This document shows positions 26,642 to 34,476 of a DNA stretch of 64,000 bases, piece after piece. Both the position numbers and the translations under genes were made by a program. Positions within the stretch are counted from its first letter, which is position 1. Each line of letters begins with the position of its first letter. Below the pieces are notes generated by a model that was not told the DNA's origin, ran no database searches, and saw only the letters and a program-made list of their open reading frames with translations. Origin of the DNA: Mycobacterium sp. AT1 (lineage in GTDB: Bacteria; Actinomycetota; Actinomycetes; Mycobacteriales; Mycobacteriaceae); assembly GCF_002043095.1 (NCBI RefSeq), contig NZ_MVOC01000015.1, forward strand, positions 1-64,000. The letters are read 5' to 3'.

Positions 26642-28426
26642 ATGCCCTATGACGTGATCGTGCGCAACGGCTCGTGGTTCGACGGCACGGGTGCCCCGCC
26701 GCAGGTGAAGACCCTCGGCATTCGTGGCGGCGTCGTCGTCTCGGTGTCCGACGAACCGCTCGACGAAACGGGATGTCCCGACGTCGTCGACGCCGACGGC
26801 AAGTGGGTCGTCCCTGGCTTCGTCGACGTACACACCCACTACGACGCCGAGGTGCTCCTCGACCCGGGCCTACGCGAGTCCGTCCGCCACGGCGTGACGA
26901 CCGTCCTGCTCGGCAACTGCTCACTGTCTGCGGTGTACGCGAACAACGAGGACGCCGCCGACCTCTTCAGCCGGGTCGAGGCCGTGCCGCGCGAGTTCGT
27001 CCTCGGCGCGCTGAACGACAAGAAGACCTGGACGACCGCCGCCGAGTACGTGGCCGCCCTCGACGCCCTGCCGCTGGGCCCCAATGTCAGCTCCCTGCTT
27101 GGCCATTCGGACCTGCGCACCTCCGTGCTCGGCCTCGACCGCGCCACCGACGACGCCACGCGGCCGACGCCCGCGGAGCTCGACGCCATGACCACCAAGC
27201 TCGCCGAGGCGCTCGACGCCGGCCTACTCGGCATGTCCGGCATGGATTCGGCGATCGACAAGCTCGACGGCGACCGCTACCGGTCCCGCGGGCTGCCGTC
27301 GACCTTCGCGACCTGGCGGGAACGCCGCGCACTCATCGCCGTACTTCGCAAGCGGCACAGAATGTTACAGAGCGCACCCGACGTGGCCCGCCCGTGGACG
27401 GCGCTGCTGTTCTTCCTGTCCAGCAGCCGGATGTTCGGCCGTCGCCACGGGGTGCGGATGAGCCTGCTGGTCTCCGCGGACTCCAAGGCCGCGCCAGGGG
27501 CGGTCAGCGTGTTCGGCCCTGGCACCCGACTGCTCAACCGGGTACTGGGCGCCAGCGTCCGCTTCCAGCACCTTCCCGTCCCGTTCGAGCTGTACTCCGA
27601 CGGCATCGACCTGCCGGTGTTCGAGGAGTTCGGCGCCGGTACCGCGGCGCTGCACCTACGCGATCAGCTGCAGCGAAACGAACTGCTCGCCGACGCCGAG
27701 TACCGCCGCGAGTTCCGGCGCGAGTTCGACCGCCGCAAGCTCGGACCGACGCTGTGGCATCGCGACTTCCACGACGCGGTCATCGTCGAATGCCCCGACG
27801 AGACGTTGATCGGCAAGAGCTTCGGACGGATCGCCGACGAGCGTGGACTTCATCCGTTGGACGCCTTCCTCGACGTGCTCGTCGACAACGGCGAGCGCAA
27901 CGTCCGCTGGACAACCACCGTCGCCAACCACCGCCAGCGCCAACTCGACAAGCTCGCCACCGAGCCGACGGTCCACATGGGCTTCTCCGACGCCGGCGCA
28001 CACCTTCGCAACATGGCCTTCTACAACTACGCGCTCCGACTGCTCAAGCGCGCGCTGGTCGCCGAGCGGGCGGGCCGGCCCTTCATGACGGTCGAATACG
28101 CGGTGCACCGCCTGACCGCGGAGGTCGCCGACTGGTTCGGCGTCGATGCAGGCCGGCTGCGCGAGGGCGACGCCGCCAACTTCGTCGTCATCGATCCGGC
28201 CGGTCTCGACGACGCGGTCGACGGTTATCACGAAGCGCCGGTGTCGTTCTACGGCGGACTGAGCCGCATGGTCAACCGCAACGACGCCGCCGTGGTGGTC
28301 ACGGCCGTCAACGGCGAAATCGTCTACCGCAACGGCGAATTCCGGCCCGGCTACGGCGTCACCGGCAAGTCCGGTCGCTTCCTGCGCGCGGCGGAGACGT
28401 CCCGTCCCACCGCCGTGCGCGCCTGA
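26642..28426 (+). CDS. N-acyl-D-amino-acid deacylase-type amidohydrolase
   Basis: A 594-residue amidohydrolase-superfamily enzyme. It begins with the small beta domain (YDVIVRNGSWFDGTG, then VVPGFVDVHTHYDAEVLLDP carrying the metal-binding HxH), and ends with MGFSDAGAHLRNM (the Asp) and FGVDAGRLREGDAANFVVID. This is the D-aminoacylase/dihydroorotase-like layout; many actinobacterial members act on unknown amides. I choose ATG 26642 rather than the GTG three codons earlier, because of the -10 spacing. First gene of a three-gene operon: its stop overlaps the TetR start (TGATG). Confidence 0.85.
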   Translation: MPYDVIVRNGSWFDGTGAPPQVKTLGIRGGVVVSVSDEPLDETGCPDVVDADGKWVVPGFVDVHTHYDAEVLLDPGLRESVRHGVTTVLLGNCSLSAVYANNEDAADLFSRVEAVPREFVLGALNDKKTWTTAAEYVAALDALPLGPNVSSLLGHSDLRTSVLGLDRATDDATRPTPAELDAMTTKLAEALDAGLLGMSGMDSAIDKLDGDRYRSRGLPSTFATWRERRALIAVLRKRHRMLQSAPDVARPWTALLFFLSSSRMFGRRHGVRMSLLVSADSKAAPGAVSVFGPGTRLLNRVLGASVRFQHLPVPFELYSDGIDLPVFEEFGAGTAALHLRDQLQRNELLADAEYRREFRREFDRRKLGPTLWHRDFHDAVIVECPDETLIGKSFGRIADERGLHPLDAFLDVLVDNGERNVRWTTTVANHRQRQLDKLATEPTVHMGFSDAGAHLRNMAFYNYALRLLKRALVAERAGRPFMTVEYAVHRLTAEVADWFGVDAGRLREGDAANFVVIDPAGLDDAVDGYHEAPVSFYGGLSRMVNRNDAAVVVTAVNGEIVYRNGEFRPGYGVTGKSGRFLRAAETSRPTAVRA

Positions 28427-29028
28427 TGTCGAGGACTCAACGGGAACGCCGCGAGGAGACCGTCGCTCGGCTGCTCGACGCGAGTATCGCCAAGATCGTC
28501 GACGTCGGCTACGCCAGGGCGTCGGCGGCGGTCATCACCAAGCGGGCCGGACTGTCGGGCGGGGCGCTGTTTCGCCACTTCGACACCATGGGCGACTTCA
28601 TGGCCGCCACGGCCCGGGAGGTGATGCGCCGCCAGCTCGACCTGTTCGGCAAGAAGATCGCCGAGATCCCGACGGCCCAACCCGCTCTCGAGGGGGTGCT
28701 GCACGCGATGCGCGACGTCACCCGCAACGACACCAACGTGGTGATGTACGAGCTGCTGATTGCGGCACGCACCGACGAAAAGCTCAGGGGCACACTGCAG
28801 GAAGTCCTGAAGGAGTACAGCTCGCGAATCTTCGACACCGCTCACACCCTTCCCATGGCCGACCAGTATCCCGACGGGGCGGTCGCGGCCATCGCCGCCC
28901 TGCTGACCAACTCCTTCGACGGCGCGGCCATCATTCACCACGTCCTTCCCCAGCCCGAGATCGAGGCGGGGCGCATCCCGCTGCTGCTCTCGCTGCTCGC
29001 CCCCGGCGAATCGAGTACCGATGACTGA
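28426..29028 (+). CDS. TetR-family regulator in the amidohydrolase operon
   Basis: A 200-residue TetR protein. The DNA-binding part is RREETVARLLDASIAKIVDVGYARASAAVITKRAGLSGGALFRHF (about residues 8-52). The first base of its ATG is the last base of the amidohydrolase stop, and its end overlaps the alpha/beta hydrolase by 8 bp, so all three are coupled. It most likely binds the dyad at 26602-26625 and represses its own operon. Ligand unknown, probably the amide substrate or its product. Confidence 0.85.
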   Translation: MSRTQRERREETVARLLDASIAKIVDVGYARASAAVITKRAGLSGGALFRHFDTMGDFMAATAREVMRRQLDLFGKKIAEIPTAQPALEGVLHAMRDVTRNDTNVVMYELLIAARTDEKLRGTLQEVLKEYSSRIFDTAHTLPMADQYPDGAVAAIAALLTNSFDGAAIIHHVLPQPEIEAGRIPLLLSLLAPGESSTDD

Positions 29029-29848
29029 ACGAGTTCACGAGTTCGCCAACGACGGCCTCACCTTCGCCGTCACCGACGAAGGACCGGTCGACGGTGACGT
29101 CGTCGTCCTGCTGCACGGGTTTCCGCAGACGTCCAGATCGTGGGGCGCGGTATGCGAGCGACTGCACGCCAGCGGATACCGGACGTTGACGTTCGACCAG
29201 CGCGGCTACGCGCCCACCGCCCGGCCGCGGGGCCGTCGCGCCTACCGGATGAGCCGGCTGGTCTCCGACGTGGCGGCCCTCGCCGAGGCGACGGGCGGCC
29301 CGGTGCACCTGGTCGGCCACGACTGGGGTGCGGGCGTGGCGTGGTCGACGGCCGCCGGTCGGCCTGACGTGGTCCGGACTCTGACGGCGGTCTCGGTGCC
29401 GCATCCGAGGGCATTCCTCGGCTCGATGCTCATCAGCAGTCAGATCCTGCGCTCGTACTACATCGGGCTGTTCCAGCTTCCATGGTTACCGGAGTGGATG
29501 TTTCGTCAGCCACGGCTCATCGACCGGATGCTCGGCAAGACCGGGATGACGTCGGAACAGATTGCCACGGTGCACACCGAGATCGTCGACTCCGGGTCGT
29601 TGCAGTCCGCCGTCAACTGGTATCGCGCGTTGCCATTCGCGAGCCCGAGGTACCTAGGGAAGGTCGCCGCGCCGACGACGTACGTGTGGAGTGCCGGCGA
29701 CACGGCGCTAGGCAGGCGCGGCGCCGTGATGTGCGCGCGCAACGTGTCGGGCCCCTACCGCTTCGAGATCACCGACGGTTCGCATTGGCTTCCCGAGGAG
29801 CAACCGGACCTGCTGCACGACCTGATCGTCGACCGCGTCGCCGGTTGA
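29021..29848 (+). CDS. Alpha/beta hydrolase, epoxide-hydrolase-like
   Basis: A 275-residue hydrolase. The oxyanion motif is LLHGFPQTSRSW and the nucleophile elbow is VGHDWGAGVAW, with Asp as nucleophile as in epoxide hydrolases and dehalogenases. The catalytic His is in DGSHWLPEEQP. DQRGYAPTARP is also typical. Third gene of the operon with the amidohydrolase and TetR. Epoxide hydrolysis is the family expectation; the real substrate is unknown. Confidence 0.87.
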   Translation: MTERVHEFANDGLTFAVTDEGPVDGDVVVLLHGFPQTSRSWGAVCERLHASGYRTLTFDQRGYAPTARPRGRRAYRMSRLVSDVAALAEATGGPVHLVGHDWGAGVAWSTAAGRPDVVRTLTAVSVPHPRAFLGSMLISSQILRSYYIGLFQLPWLPEWMFRQPRLIDRMLGKTGMTSEQIATVHTEIVDSGSLQSAVNWYRALPFASPRYLGKVAAPTTYVWSAGDTALGRRGAVMCARNVSGPYRFEITDGSHWLPEEQPDLLHDLIVDRVAG

Positions 29849-29894
29849 GGGGCACCCGTCGCATGTAAAGCCCGTGTTACGTCCGTGTTGCGGA

Positions 29895-29900
29895 TAGAGT
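29895..29900 (+). promoter_or_regulatory. -10 element for the 119-aa hypothetical gene
   Basis: TAGAGT, 6 nt before ATG 29907; leaderless arrangement. It decides the start over the GTG at 29901. Confidence 0.5.
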
Positions 29901-29906
29901 GTGTAC

Positions 29907-30266
29907 ATGGACGACAGGTCGGTGTTCTTTGAGGTCGAGGCGCTGCGCGCAGACAAGACGCGGGCGGTTCTCTCGCCCGAGTCCCTCGAGGTTCACGTTC
30001 GGGTGGTCGACCACCTCGCCCACACCACCGGCGCGAGCTACGTCTCCGACGAAATCCTCGACACCCTGGTCCACGGCCGGGTCAGCACCATCGCCGCGAT
30101 CGAGCTGACCCTGACCGGGTGGTGGCGCCGACTGGACGGTGGCTACGTGATCGTCGACCAAGAACTGATCGACGCGTTGTCCCACACTCCGACACGGCGG
30201 CGGTTCGGTGCCGCATGCCGGCGGTTGTGGCGATTCCTCAACAGCGAGTCGGTCATCCCGCTGTAG
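29907..30266 (+). CDS. Hypothetical protein, 119 aa
   Basis: No family recognised. The sequence is mixed helix and strand, begins acidic (MDDRSVFFEVEALRADK), carries a central EILDTLVHGRVSTIAAIELTLTG helix-like part followed by WWRRLDGGYVIVD, and ends with a basic amphipathic stretch. The W-x-DGGY turn after a helical segment loosely recalls small phage replisome-type winged helices, but this is weak. Leaderless promoter and low AT shift support a real gene. Confidence 0.6.
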   Translation: MDDRSVFFEVEALRADKTRAVLSPESLEVHVRVVDHLAHTTGASYVSDEILDTLVHGRVSTIAAIELTLTGWWRRLDGGYVIVDQELIDALSHTPTRRRFGAACRRLWRFLNSESVIPL

Positions 30267-30280
30267 CCCCGTCACGGGGC
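30266..30280. terminator. Hairpin between convergent genes
   Basis: GCCCC-GTCAC-GGGGC overlaps both stop regions of the 119-aa gene and the luciferase-like gene. Short and GC-rich with no U-tract. Confidence 0.4.
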
Positions 30281-31582
30281 ACTGGGCCTCGACAACCCCA
30301 GATGCCCGCGCAGCGTGCTGCCGGCGTACTCGGTGCGAAACCGGTTGCAGCGCTGCAAAATCGGTATGACGTGGTCGACGAACGCCGTCAACTCGTGCGG
30401 AAGCGTCGACCCCATGATGGTGAAGCCGTCGACTGCCCCGGCGTCCTGCCACGTGGCGATGTAGCCGGCAAGTTGCTCGGGGGTACCGACGAAGTGCGTG
30501 TGCCCGGCGCCGCCCCTGACCTCTTGGGCCACCTCCCGCAACGGCGCATCGGGACGGGCGCGGGCCGCAGCGAAGAGCTGGTCGGTCCGGGTGGACGGCG
30601 ACGGCACCTCCCACAGCGACGCGGGGAGCGGGGCGTCGGGATCGAACCCGTCGGGGTCCAATCCGGCCGTGTAAAGCGCGTTCTGCCAACGAAACTCGCT
30701 GCTGGCCAGGTCCTCCAACCGTTGAGCCCGGGACCGGGCCTCCGCTTCGGTACCGCCGAGAGTCACCATCAGGGCGGGCAGCACCAGCACCTGGTCGGGA
30801 TCACGACCGATGGCGGCGGTCTGCGCGTGCAAATCAGCGCGGAACGCCACCGCCGCCTCCAGCGAGGGTGGTCCGGAGAACGCCATCTCGGCGTGCCGGG
30901 CGGCCAACCGAACCCCGGCCCCCGATTGCCCGGCCAGGACCAGGACGGGGCGCCCCTGCGGCGAGCGGGGAAACGGCTGGACTCCCTCGACGTCGTAGAA
31001 GCGCCCGTGAAAGCGGGGCGCGCGCAGTTTGCTGCGGTCGGCCCAGACACCCCCGTCGCGGTCGCCGACGATCGCGTCGTCGGCCCAGCTGTCCCACAGC
31101 CGGGTGGCCACCTCGACGAACTCGTCGGCACGCGCATACCGGTCGGCGTGATCGGGATGGCTGCGTTCCCCAAAGTTGGCCGCGGCCAAGGGCGTCACGG
31201 TCGTGACGATGTTCCAGCCGGCGCGGCCACCACTGAGGTGGTCCAGCGTGGCAAACCGGCGAGCCAGCTCGTACGGCTCGTTGTAGGTCGTCGAACCCGT
31301 GCCGATCAGCCCGATGTGCTCGGTGCTCGCGGCCAGGGCCGACAACACCGCGATCGGGTCGAACTGAACCTGCGGAAGGTGCGTGGCGCGGTAGTCGGCG
31401 ATCGCGATGTTGTCGGCAAGGAAGATCGAGTCCAGCAACCCACGCTCGGCGGTGCGGGCGATGTCGGCGTAATACGGCAACCCCAGCACGTTCCTGACGT
31501 CGTCGTCGGCGAGACGCCAGGCAGATTCGTGGTACCCGTTGGGCCAGACGAAGGCGTTGAAGTGCAGCGGTCGTAAGCTCAT
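30272..31582 (-). CDS. Luciferase-like FMN-dependent monooxygenase (NtaA/SnaA/DszA type)
   Basis: A 436-residue bacterial-luciferase-fold enzyme of the long NtaA/DszA branch. Typical parts are YADIARTAERGLLDSIFLAD, GTGSTTYNEPYELARRFATLDHLSGGRAGWNIVTT (FMN binding) and VLVLAGQSGAGVRLAARHAE. Members need reduced FMN and attack thioethers, sulfones or aminopolyacids. It follows a small membrane-protein gene on the same strand by 12 bp. No flavin reductase is adjacent. Substrate unknown. Confidence 0.87.
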   Translation of the reverse strand: MSLRPLHFNAFVWPNGYHESAWRLADDDVRNVLGLPYYADIARTAERGLLDSIFLADNIAIADYRATHLPQVQFDPIAVLSALAASTEHIGLIGTGSTTYNEPYELARRFATLDHLSGGRAGWNIVTTVTPLAAANFGERSHPDHADRYARADEFVEVATRLWDSWADDAIVGDRDGGVWADRSKLRAPRFHGRFYDVEGVQPFPRSPQGRPVLVLAGQSGAGVRLAARHAEMAFSGPPSLEAAVAFRADLHAQTAAIGRDPDQVLVLPALMVTLGGTEAEARSRAQRLEDLASSEFRWQNALYTAGLDPDGFDPDAPLPASLWEVPSPSTRTDQLFAAARARPDAPLREVAQEVRGGAGHTHFVGTPEQLAGYIATWQDAGAVDGFTIMGSTLPHELTAFVDHVIPILQRCNRFRTEYAGSTLRGHLGLSRPSAP

Positions 31583-31594
31583 CGAGCCATGACG

Positions 31595-31984
31595 CTAGGC
31601 GAATGCCGCGCCTGAGGGCAAGCTCGCCGGTTGATCGATTCGCTTGCCCAGCAGCGCAATCCACGCTTGCAGACCGTCGATTGCGCCACGCGATGCGCCC
31701 GCCGCAACGCCCTGTCGCGCCTCCAACAGCTCGACCACGCGTCTACACCTGTCGAGCTCGGCGGCCAGCTCGACATCGGGGACCGACGCCAGCCGATCCT
31801 CCGGCCAGCGACCGTAGAAGGCCGCCGACTGGTTCAACAGCACGACGAGCTCGGGAGTGGATCTGCGGAGTAGCCGTCGACCCGTCCGCATCGCGACGCC
31901 TGCGGCGAGAACCGTCAAGATCGACGCGACCGTGAACACCCAGCCGCCAGCCCCGACCCCACTCATCGGTACCGACGGTTGCAT
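31595..31984 (-). CDS. Small membrane-anchored hypothetical protein, 129 aa
   Basis: One N-terminal membrane helix (GWVFTVASILTVLAAGVAM, about residues 14-32), then a basic patch MRTGRRLLRR, then a soluble helical part with VELAAELDRCRRVVELLEARQG. No family recognised. The start is supported by a -10 box 6 nt upstream. Probably cotranscribed with the luciferase-like gene. Confidence 0.7.
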   Translation of the reverse strand: MQPSVPMSGVGAGGWVFTVASILTVLAAGVAMRTGRRLLRRSTPELVVLLNQSAAFYGRWPEDRLASVPDVELAAELDRCRRVVELLEARQGVAAGASRGAIDGLQAWIALLGKRIDQPASLPSGAAFA

Positions 31985-31990
31985 AGTCGA

Positions 31991-31996
31991 AGTTTA
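31991..31996 (-). promoter_or_regulatory. -10 element for the small membrane-protein gene
   Basis: TAAACT on the minus strand, 6 nt before ATG 31984; leaderless arrangement. Confidence 0.5.
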
Positions 31997-32085
31997 CTGC
32001 CATACGCCGACGTCGCACGGTCTTTCTCGCGATCAAATCGGCAGGCGGATTCGGCGGCGAACGGCGGAGAGGGTAGAAATCAACC

Positions 32086-33243
32086 ATGCTGAGAACCGTC
32101 TACGACGACGACCACGAAGCCTTCCGGAAGACCATCAGGGACTTCATCGAATCCGAGGTCGTGCCGGTGTACGACGACTGGTGCGCCGAAGGCATCGTGC
32201 CCCGTGAGTTCTACAACAAGCTTGGCGAGCTCGGCGTCTTCGGCATCGAGGTGGCAGAGGAGTACGGCGGGGCGGGCATCGAGTCCTACAAGTTCCAGGC
32301 CGTCCTTTCCGAGGAGACCAACCGCGCCGCGGTGGCGTTTGGAGCCTCCGGCGCACACGTCACCCTGTGCCTTCCCTATCTCCAGGCCTACGCCACCGAG
32401 GAACAGAAGCAACGCTGGCTACCCGGATTCGTCAGCGGCGACCTCATGTTCGCCATCGCGATGACCGAGCCGGGAACGGGATCCGACCTTGCTGGCATGC
32501 GCACCACCGCCAAGCTGACCGACGACGGCAAGCACTACGTGCTCAACGGCGCCAAGACGTTCATCACCGGTGGTGTGCACGCCGACCGCATGATCGTGGC
32601 GGCGCGCACCGCACCGCCGCGCGAGGACGACCGCCGTCACGGCCTGTCCCTGCTGATCGTCGACACGACGCTTCCCGGCTATTCGGTGGGTCGCAAACTC
32701 GACAAGCTCGGGTTGAAGGTGTCCGACACCGCCGAACTGAACTTCACCGACGTCATGGTGCCGGTCGAGGATTTGCTCGGCGAGGAGAACCGCGGCTTCT
32801 CCTACCTCGGCAACAATCTGCCGAGGGAGCGGCTCGGAATCGCAGTCAACGCCTATGCCCAGGCGAAGGCCGCGGTGCAGTTCGCCAAGAAGTACACCCA
32901 GGACCGCACGGTGTTCAACCAGCCGGTCGCCAGCTTTCAGAACACCAAGTTCGAACTGGCCGCGTGCCAGGCCGACGTCGACGCGAGCGAGGCCGTGGTC
33001 GACCGCGCGCTCGAGGCCATCGACAGGGACGAGCTGACCGCCGCCGACGCCGCTTCCGCCAAGCTGTTCTGCACCGAGATCGCATCCCGAGTGATCGACC
33101 GCTGCCTCCAATTGCACGGCGGCTACGGCTATATCACCGAATACCCCGTCGCCCGGCTGTACGCCGACAGCCGGGTCAACCGCATCTACGGCGGCACCAG
33201 CGAAGTGATGAAGTTGATCATCGCCAAGAACATGGGACTCTGA
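32086..33243 (+). CDS. Acyl-CoA dehydrogenase
   Basis: A 385-residue flavoprotein of beta-oxidation type. Signatures: MTEPGTGSDLAGMRTTA for FAD and substrate, LHGGYGYITEYPVARLYADSRV and the end IYGGTSEVMKLIIAKNMGL. The residue before GTSE is Gly, not the catalytic Glu of short- and medium-chain enzymes; the likely base is the Glu in LPRERLGIA, as in isovaleryl- and long-chain-CoA dehydrogenases. A long- or branched-chain substrate is therefore more likely. The SDR gene follows after 1 bp, so the two probably act in one pathway. Confidence 0.9.
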   Translation: MLRTVYDDDHEAFRKTIRDFIESEVVPVYDDWCAEGIVPREFYNKLGELGVFGIEVAEEYGGAGIESYKFQAVLSEETNRAAVAFGASGAHVTLCLPYLQAYATEEQKQRWLPGFVSGDLMFAIAMTEPGTGSDLAGMRTTAKLTDDGKHYVLNGAKTFITGGVHADRMIVAARTAPPREDDRRHGLSLLIVDTTLPGYSVGRKLDKLGLKVSDTAELNFTDVMVPVEDLLGEENRGFSYLGNNLPRERLGIAVNAYAQAKAAVQFAKKYTQDRTVFNQPVASFQNTKFELAACQADVDASEAVVDRALEAIDRDELTAADAASAKLFCTEIASRVIDRCLQLHGGYGYITEYPVARLYADSRVNRIYGGTSEVMKLIIAKNMGL

Positions 33244-33244
33244 C

Positions 33245-34006
33245 GTGAATCTGATGGAGATGTTCAGCCTCGAAGGCAAGGTCGCCATCGTCACCGGCGC
33301 ATCGTCGGGGCTCGGGGTGGCCTTCGCGCAGGCGTGCGCCCAGGCCGGGGCCGACGTGGTGCTGGCCGCCAGGCGTACCGAAAAGCTGGGCGCCACAGCC
33401 GACTTGGTGACGGCGGCGGGCAGGCGGGCGATGGCGGTTCAGACCGACGTCACCGATCCAGAGCAATGCCAGGCGATGGTCGACCGTGCCATGGCCGAGT
33501 TCGGCCGAGTCGACGTGTTGGTGAACAATGCGGGTATCGGCACGGCGGTACCCGCCACCCGCGAGACACCCGAGGAGTTCCGCGCCGTCGTCGACGTCAA
33601 CCTGCACGGCTCGTACTGGGCGGCTCAGGCCTGCGGCAGGGTCATGGAGCCGGGCAGTTCGATCGTCAACATCTCCAGCATCCTCGGGCTGACGACCGCC
33701 GGTCTCCCGCAGGCCGCCTACAGTGCGAGCAAGGCGGCAATCGTGGGTTTGACGCGAGATCTGGCTCAGCAGTGGGGATCTCGCAAGGGCATCCGGGTCA
33801 ACGCCATTGCGCCGGGTTTCTTCAAGTCGGAGATGACCGACGAGTACAAGCCCGGCTATCTCGAGTCGTTGAGCGCCAGGTTCGTGCTGCCGCGGATGGG
33901 CGACCCCGCGGAGCTGGCCGCGACGCTGGTCTGGTTGGCGTCACCGGCCGCGGGTTACGTCACCGGGCAAACGATCGTCGTCGACGGCGGAGTCACCATC
34001 ACCTAG
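33245..34006 (+). CDS. Short-chain dehydrogenase/reductase
   Basis: A 253-residue classical SDR. Cofactor motif TGASSGLG, then LVNNAGIG, catalytic Ser in VNISSILG and YSASK. The C-terminal VTGQTIVVDGGVTIT is typical. GTG start directly after the acyl-CoA dehydrogenase stop. It may oxidise or reduce a hydroxyacyl intermediate produced after the dehydrogenase step; the exact substrate is unknown. Confidence 0.9.
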   Translation: MNLMEMFSLEGKVAIVTGASSGLGVAFAQACAQAGADVVLAARRTEKLGATADLVTAAGRRAMAVQTDVTDPEQCQAMVDRAMAEFGRVDVLVNNAGIGTAVPATRETPEEFRAVVDVNLHGSYWAAQACGRVMEPGSSIVNISSILGLTTAGLPQAAYSASKAAIVGLTRDLAQQWGSRKGIRVNAIAPGFFKSEMTDEYKPGYLESLSARFVLPRMGDPAELAATLVWLASPAAGYVTGQTIVVDGGVTIT

Positions 34007-34020
34007 CGGCGGGATTACCT

Positions 34021-34050
34021 CCCTAGGGGTGTAGTGAAGTAGCCCTAGGG
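34021..34050. repeat. Two CCCTAGGG palindromes 22 bp apart
   Basis: Identical self-complementary octamers at 34021-34028 and 34043-34050, in phase over two helical turns. They may be a paired protein-binding site or, in RNA, the two arms of a hairpin with a 14-nt loop ending the SDR transcript. They lie upstream of the GlsB/YeaQ-like gene. Confidence 0.5.
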
Positions 34051-34099
34051 GGAGTGAACTGGTGTCAGCGTCGAGCAATCGCCCGACCTCCCGGTAACG

Positions 34100-34115
34100 G
34101 GCGCCGCAGGGCGCC
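34100..34115 (+). promoter_or_regulatory. Leader hairpin before the GlsB/YeaQ-like gene
   Basis: GGCGCC-GCAG-GGCGCC can fold as a 6-bp stem with a 4-nt loop just upstream of the GGAAAGG ribosome binding site. Could affect mRNA stability or translation. Confidence 0.35.
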
Positions 34116-34134
34116 AATCGGAAAGGCTCACACC

Positions 34135-34416
34135 ATGCTTGGACTCATCGTCAGCATCATCGTCGTCGGACTCATCGCCGGAGCCGTTGCCCGGCTGCTC
34201 ATCCCCGGCAAGCAGAGCATGTCCGTCGTCATGACCATCGTTCTCGGCATCGTCGGCTCGTTCGTCGGCGGCTTCCTCGGCTACCTGCTGTTCGGCAAGG
34301 ACGCCGCACAGGGCTTCCTGCAGCCCGCAGGCATCATCGGGTCGATCATCGGCGCGGTGATCGTGATCCTGGTCTGGAGCCGAGTCGGCAACCGCCGCAC
34401 CACCCGCACCCGGTAG
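34135..34416 (+). CDS. GlsB/YeaQ/YmgE-family small membrane protein
   Basis: A 93-residue protein with three membrane helices and the family's glycine zipper pattern (LGIVGSFVGGFLGYLLFG, GIIGSIIGAVIVILVW), then a basic tail. Often called transglycosylase-associated or stress-response membrane protein; molecular role unknown. ATG 34135 has GGAAAGG at suitable distance. The longer frame upstream is leader sequence. It stands alone, with paired octamers upstream and a very strong terminator downstream. Confidence 0.85.
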   Translation: MLGLIVSIIVVGLIAGAVARLLIPGKQSMSVVMTIVLGIVGSFVGGFLGYLLFGKDAAQGFLQPAGIIGSIIGAVIVILVWSRVGNRRTTRTR

Positions 34417-34426
34417 TCACCCCGAC

Positions 34427-34468
34427 ACGACGATCGACCCCGGCAGCGTCGCCGGGGCCGATCGTCGT
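34427..34468. terminator. Strong bidirectional terminator hairpin
   Basis: A 10-bp outer stem (ACGACGATCG with CGATCGTCGT), one A-C mismatch, and a 7-bp GC-rich inner stem closing on the loop AGCGTC. It lies between the convergent GlsB/YeaQ-like and desaturase genes. Confidence 0.7.
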
Positions 34469-34476
34469 CTGCGTGG

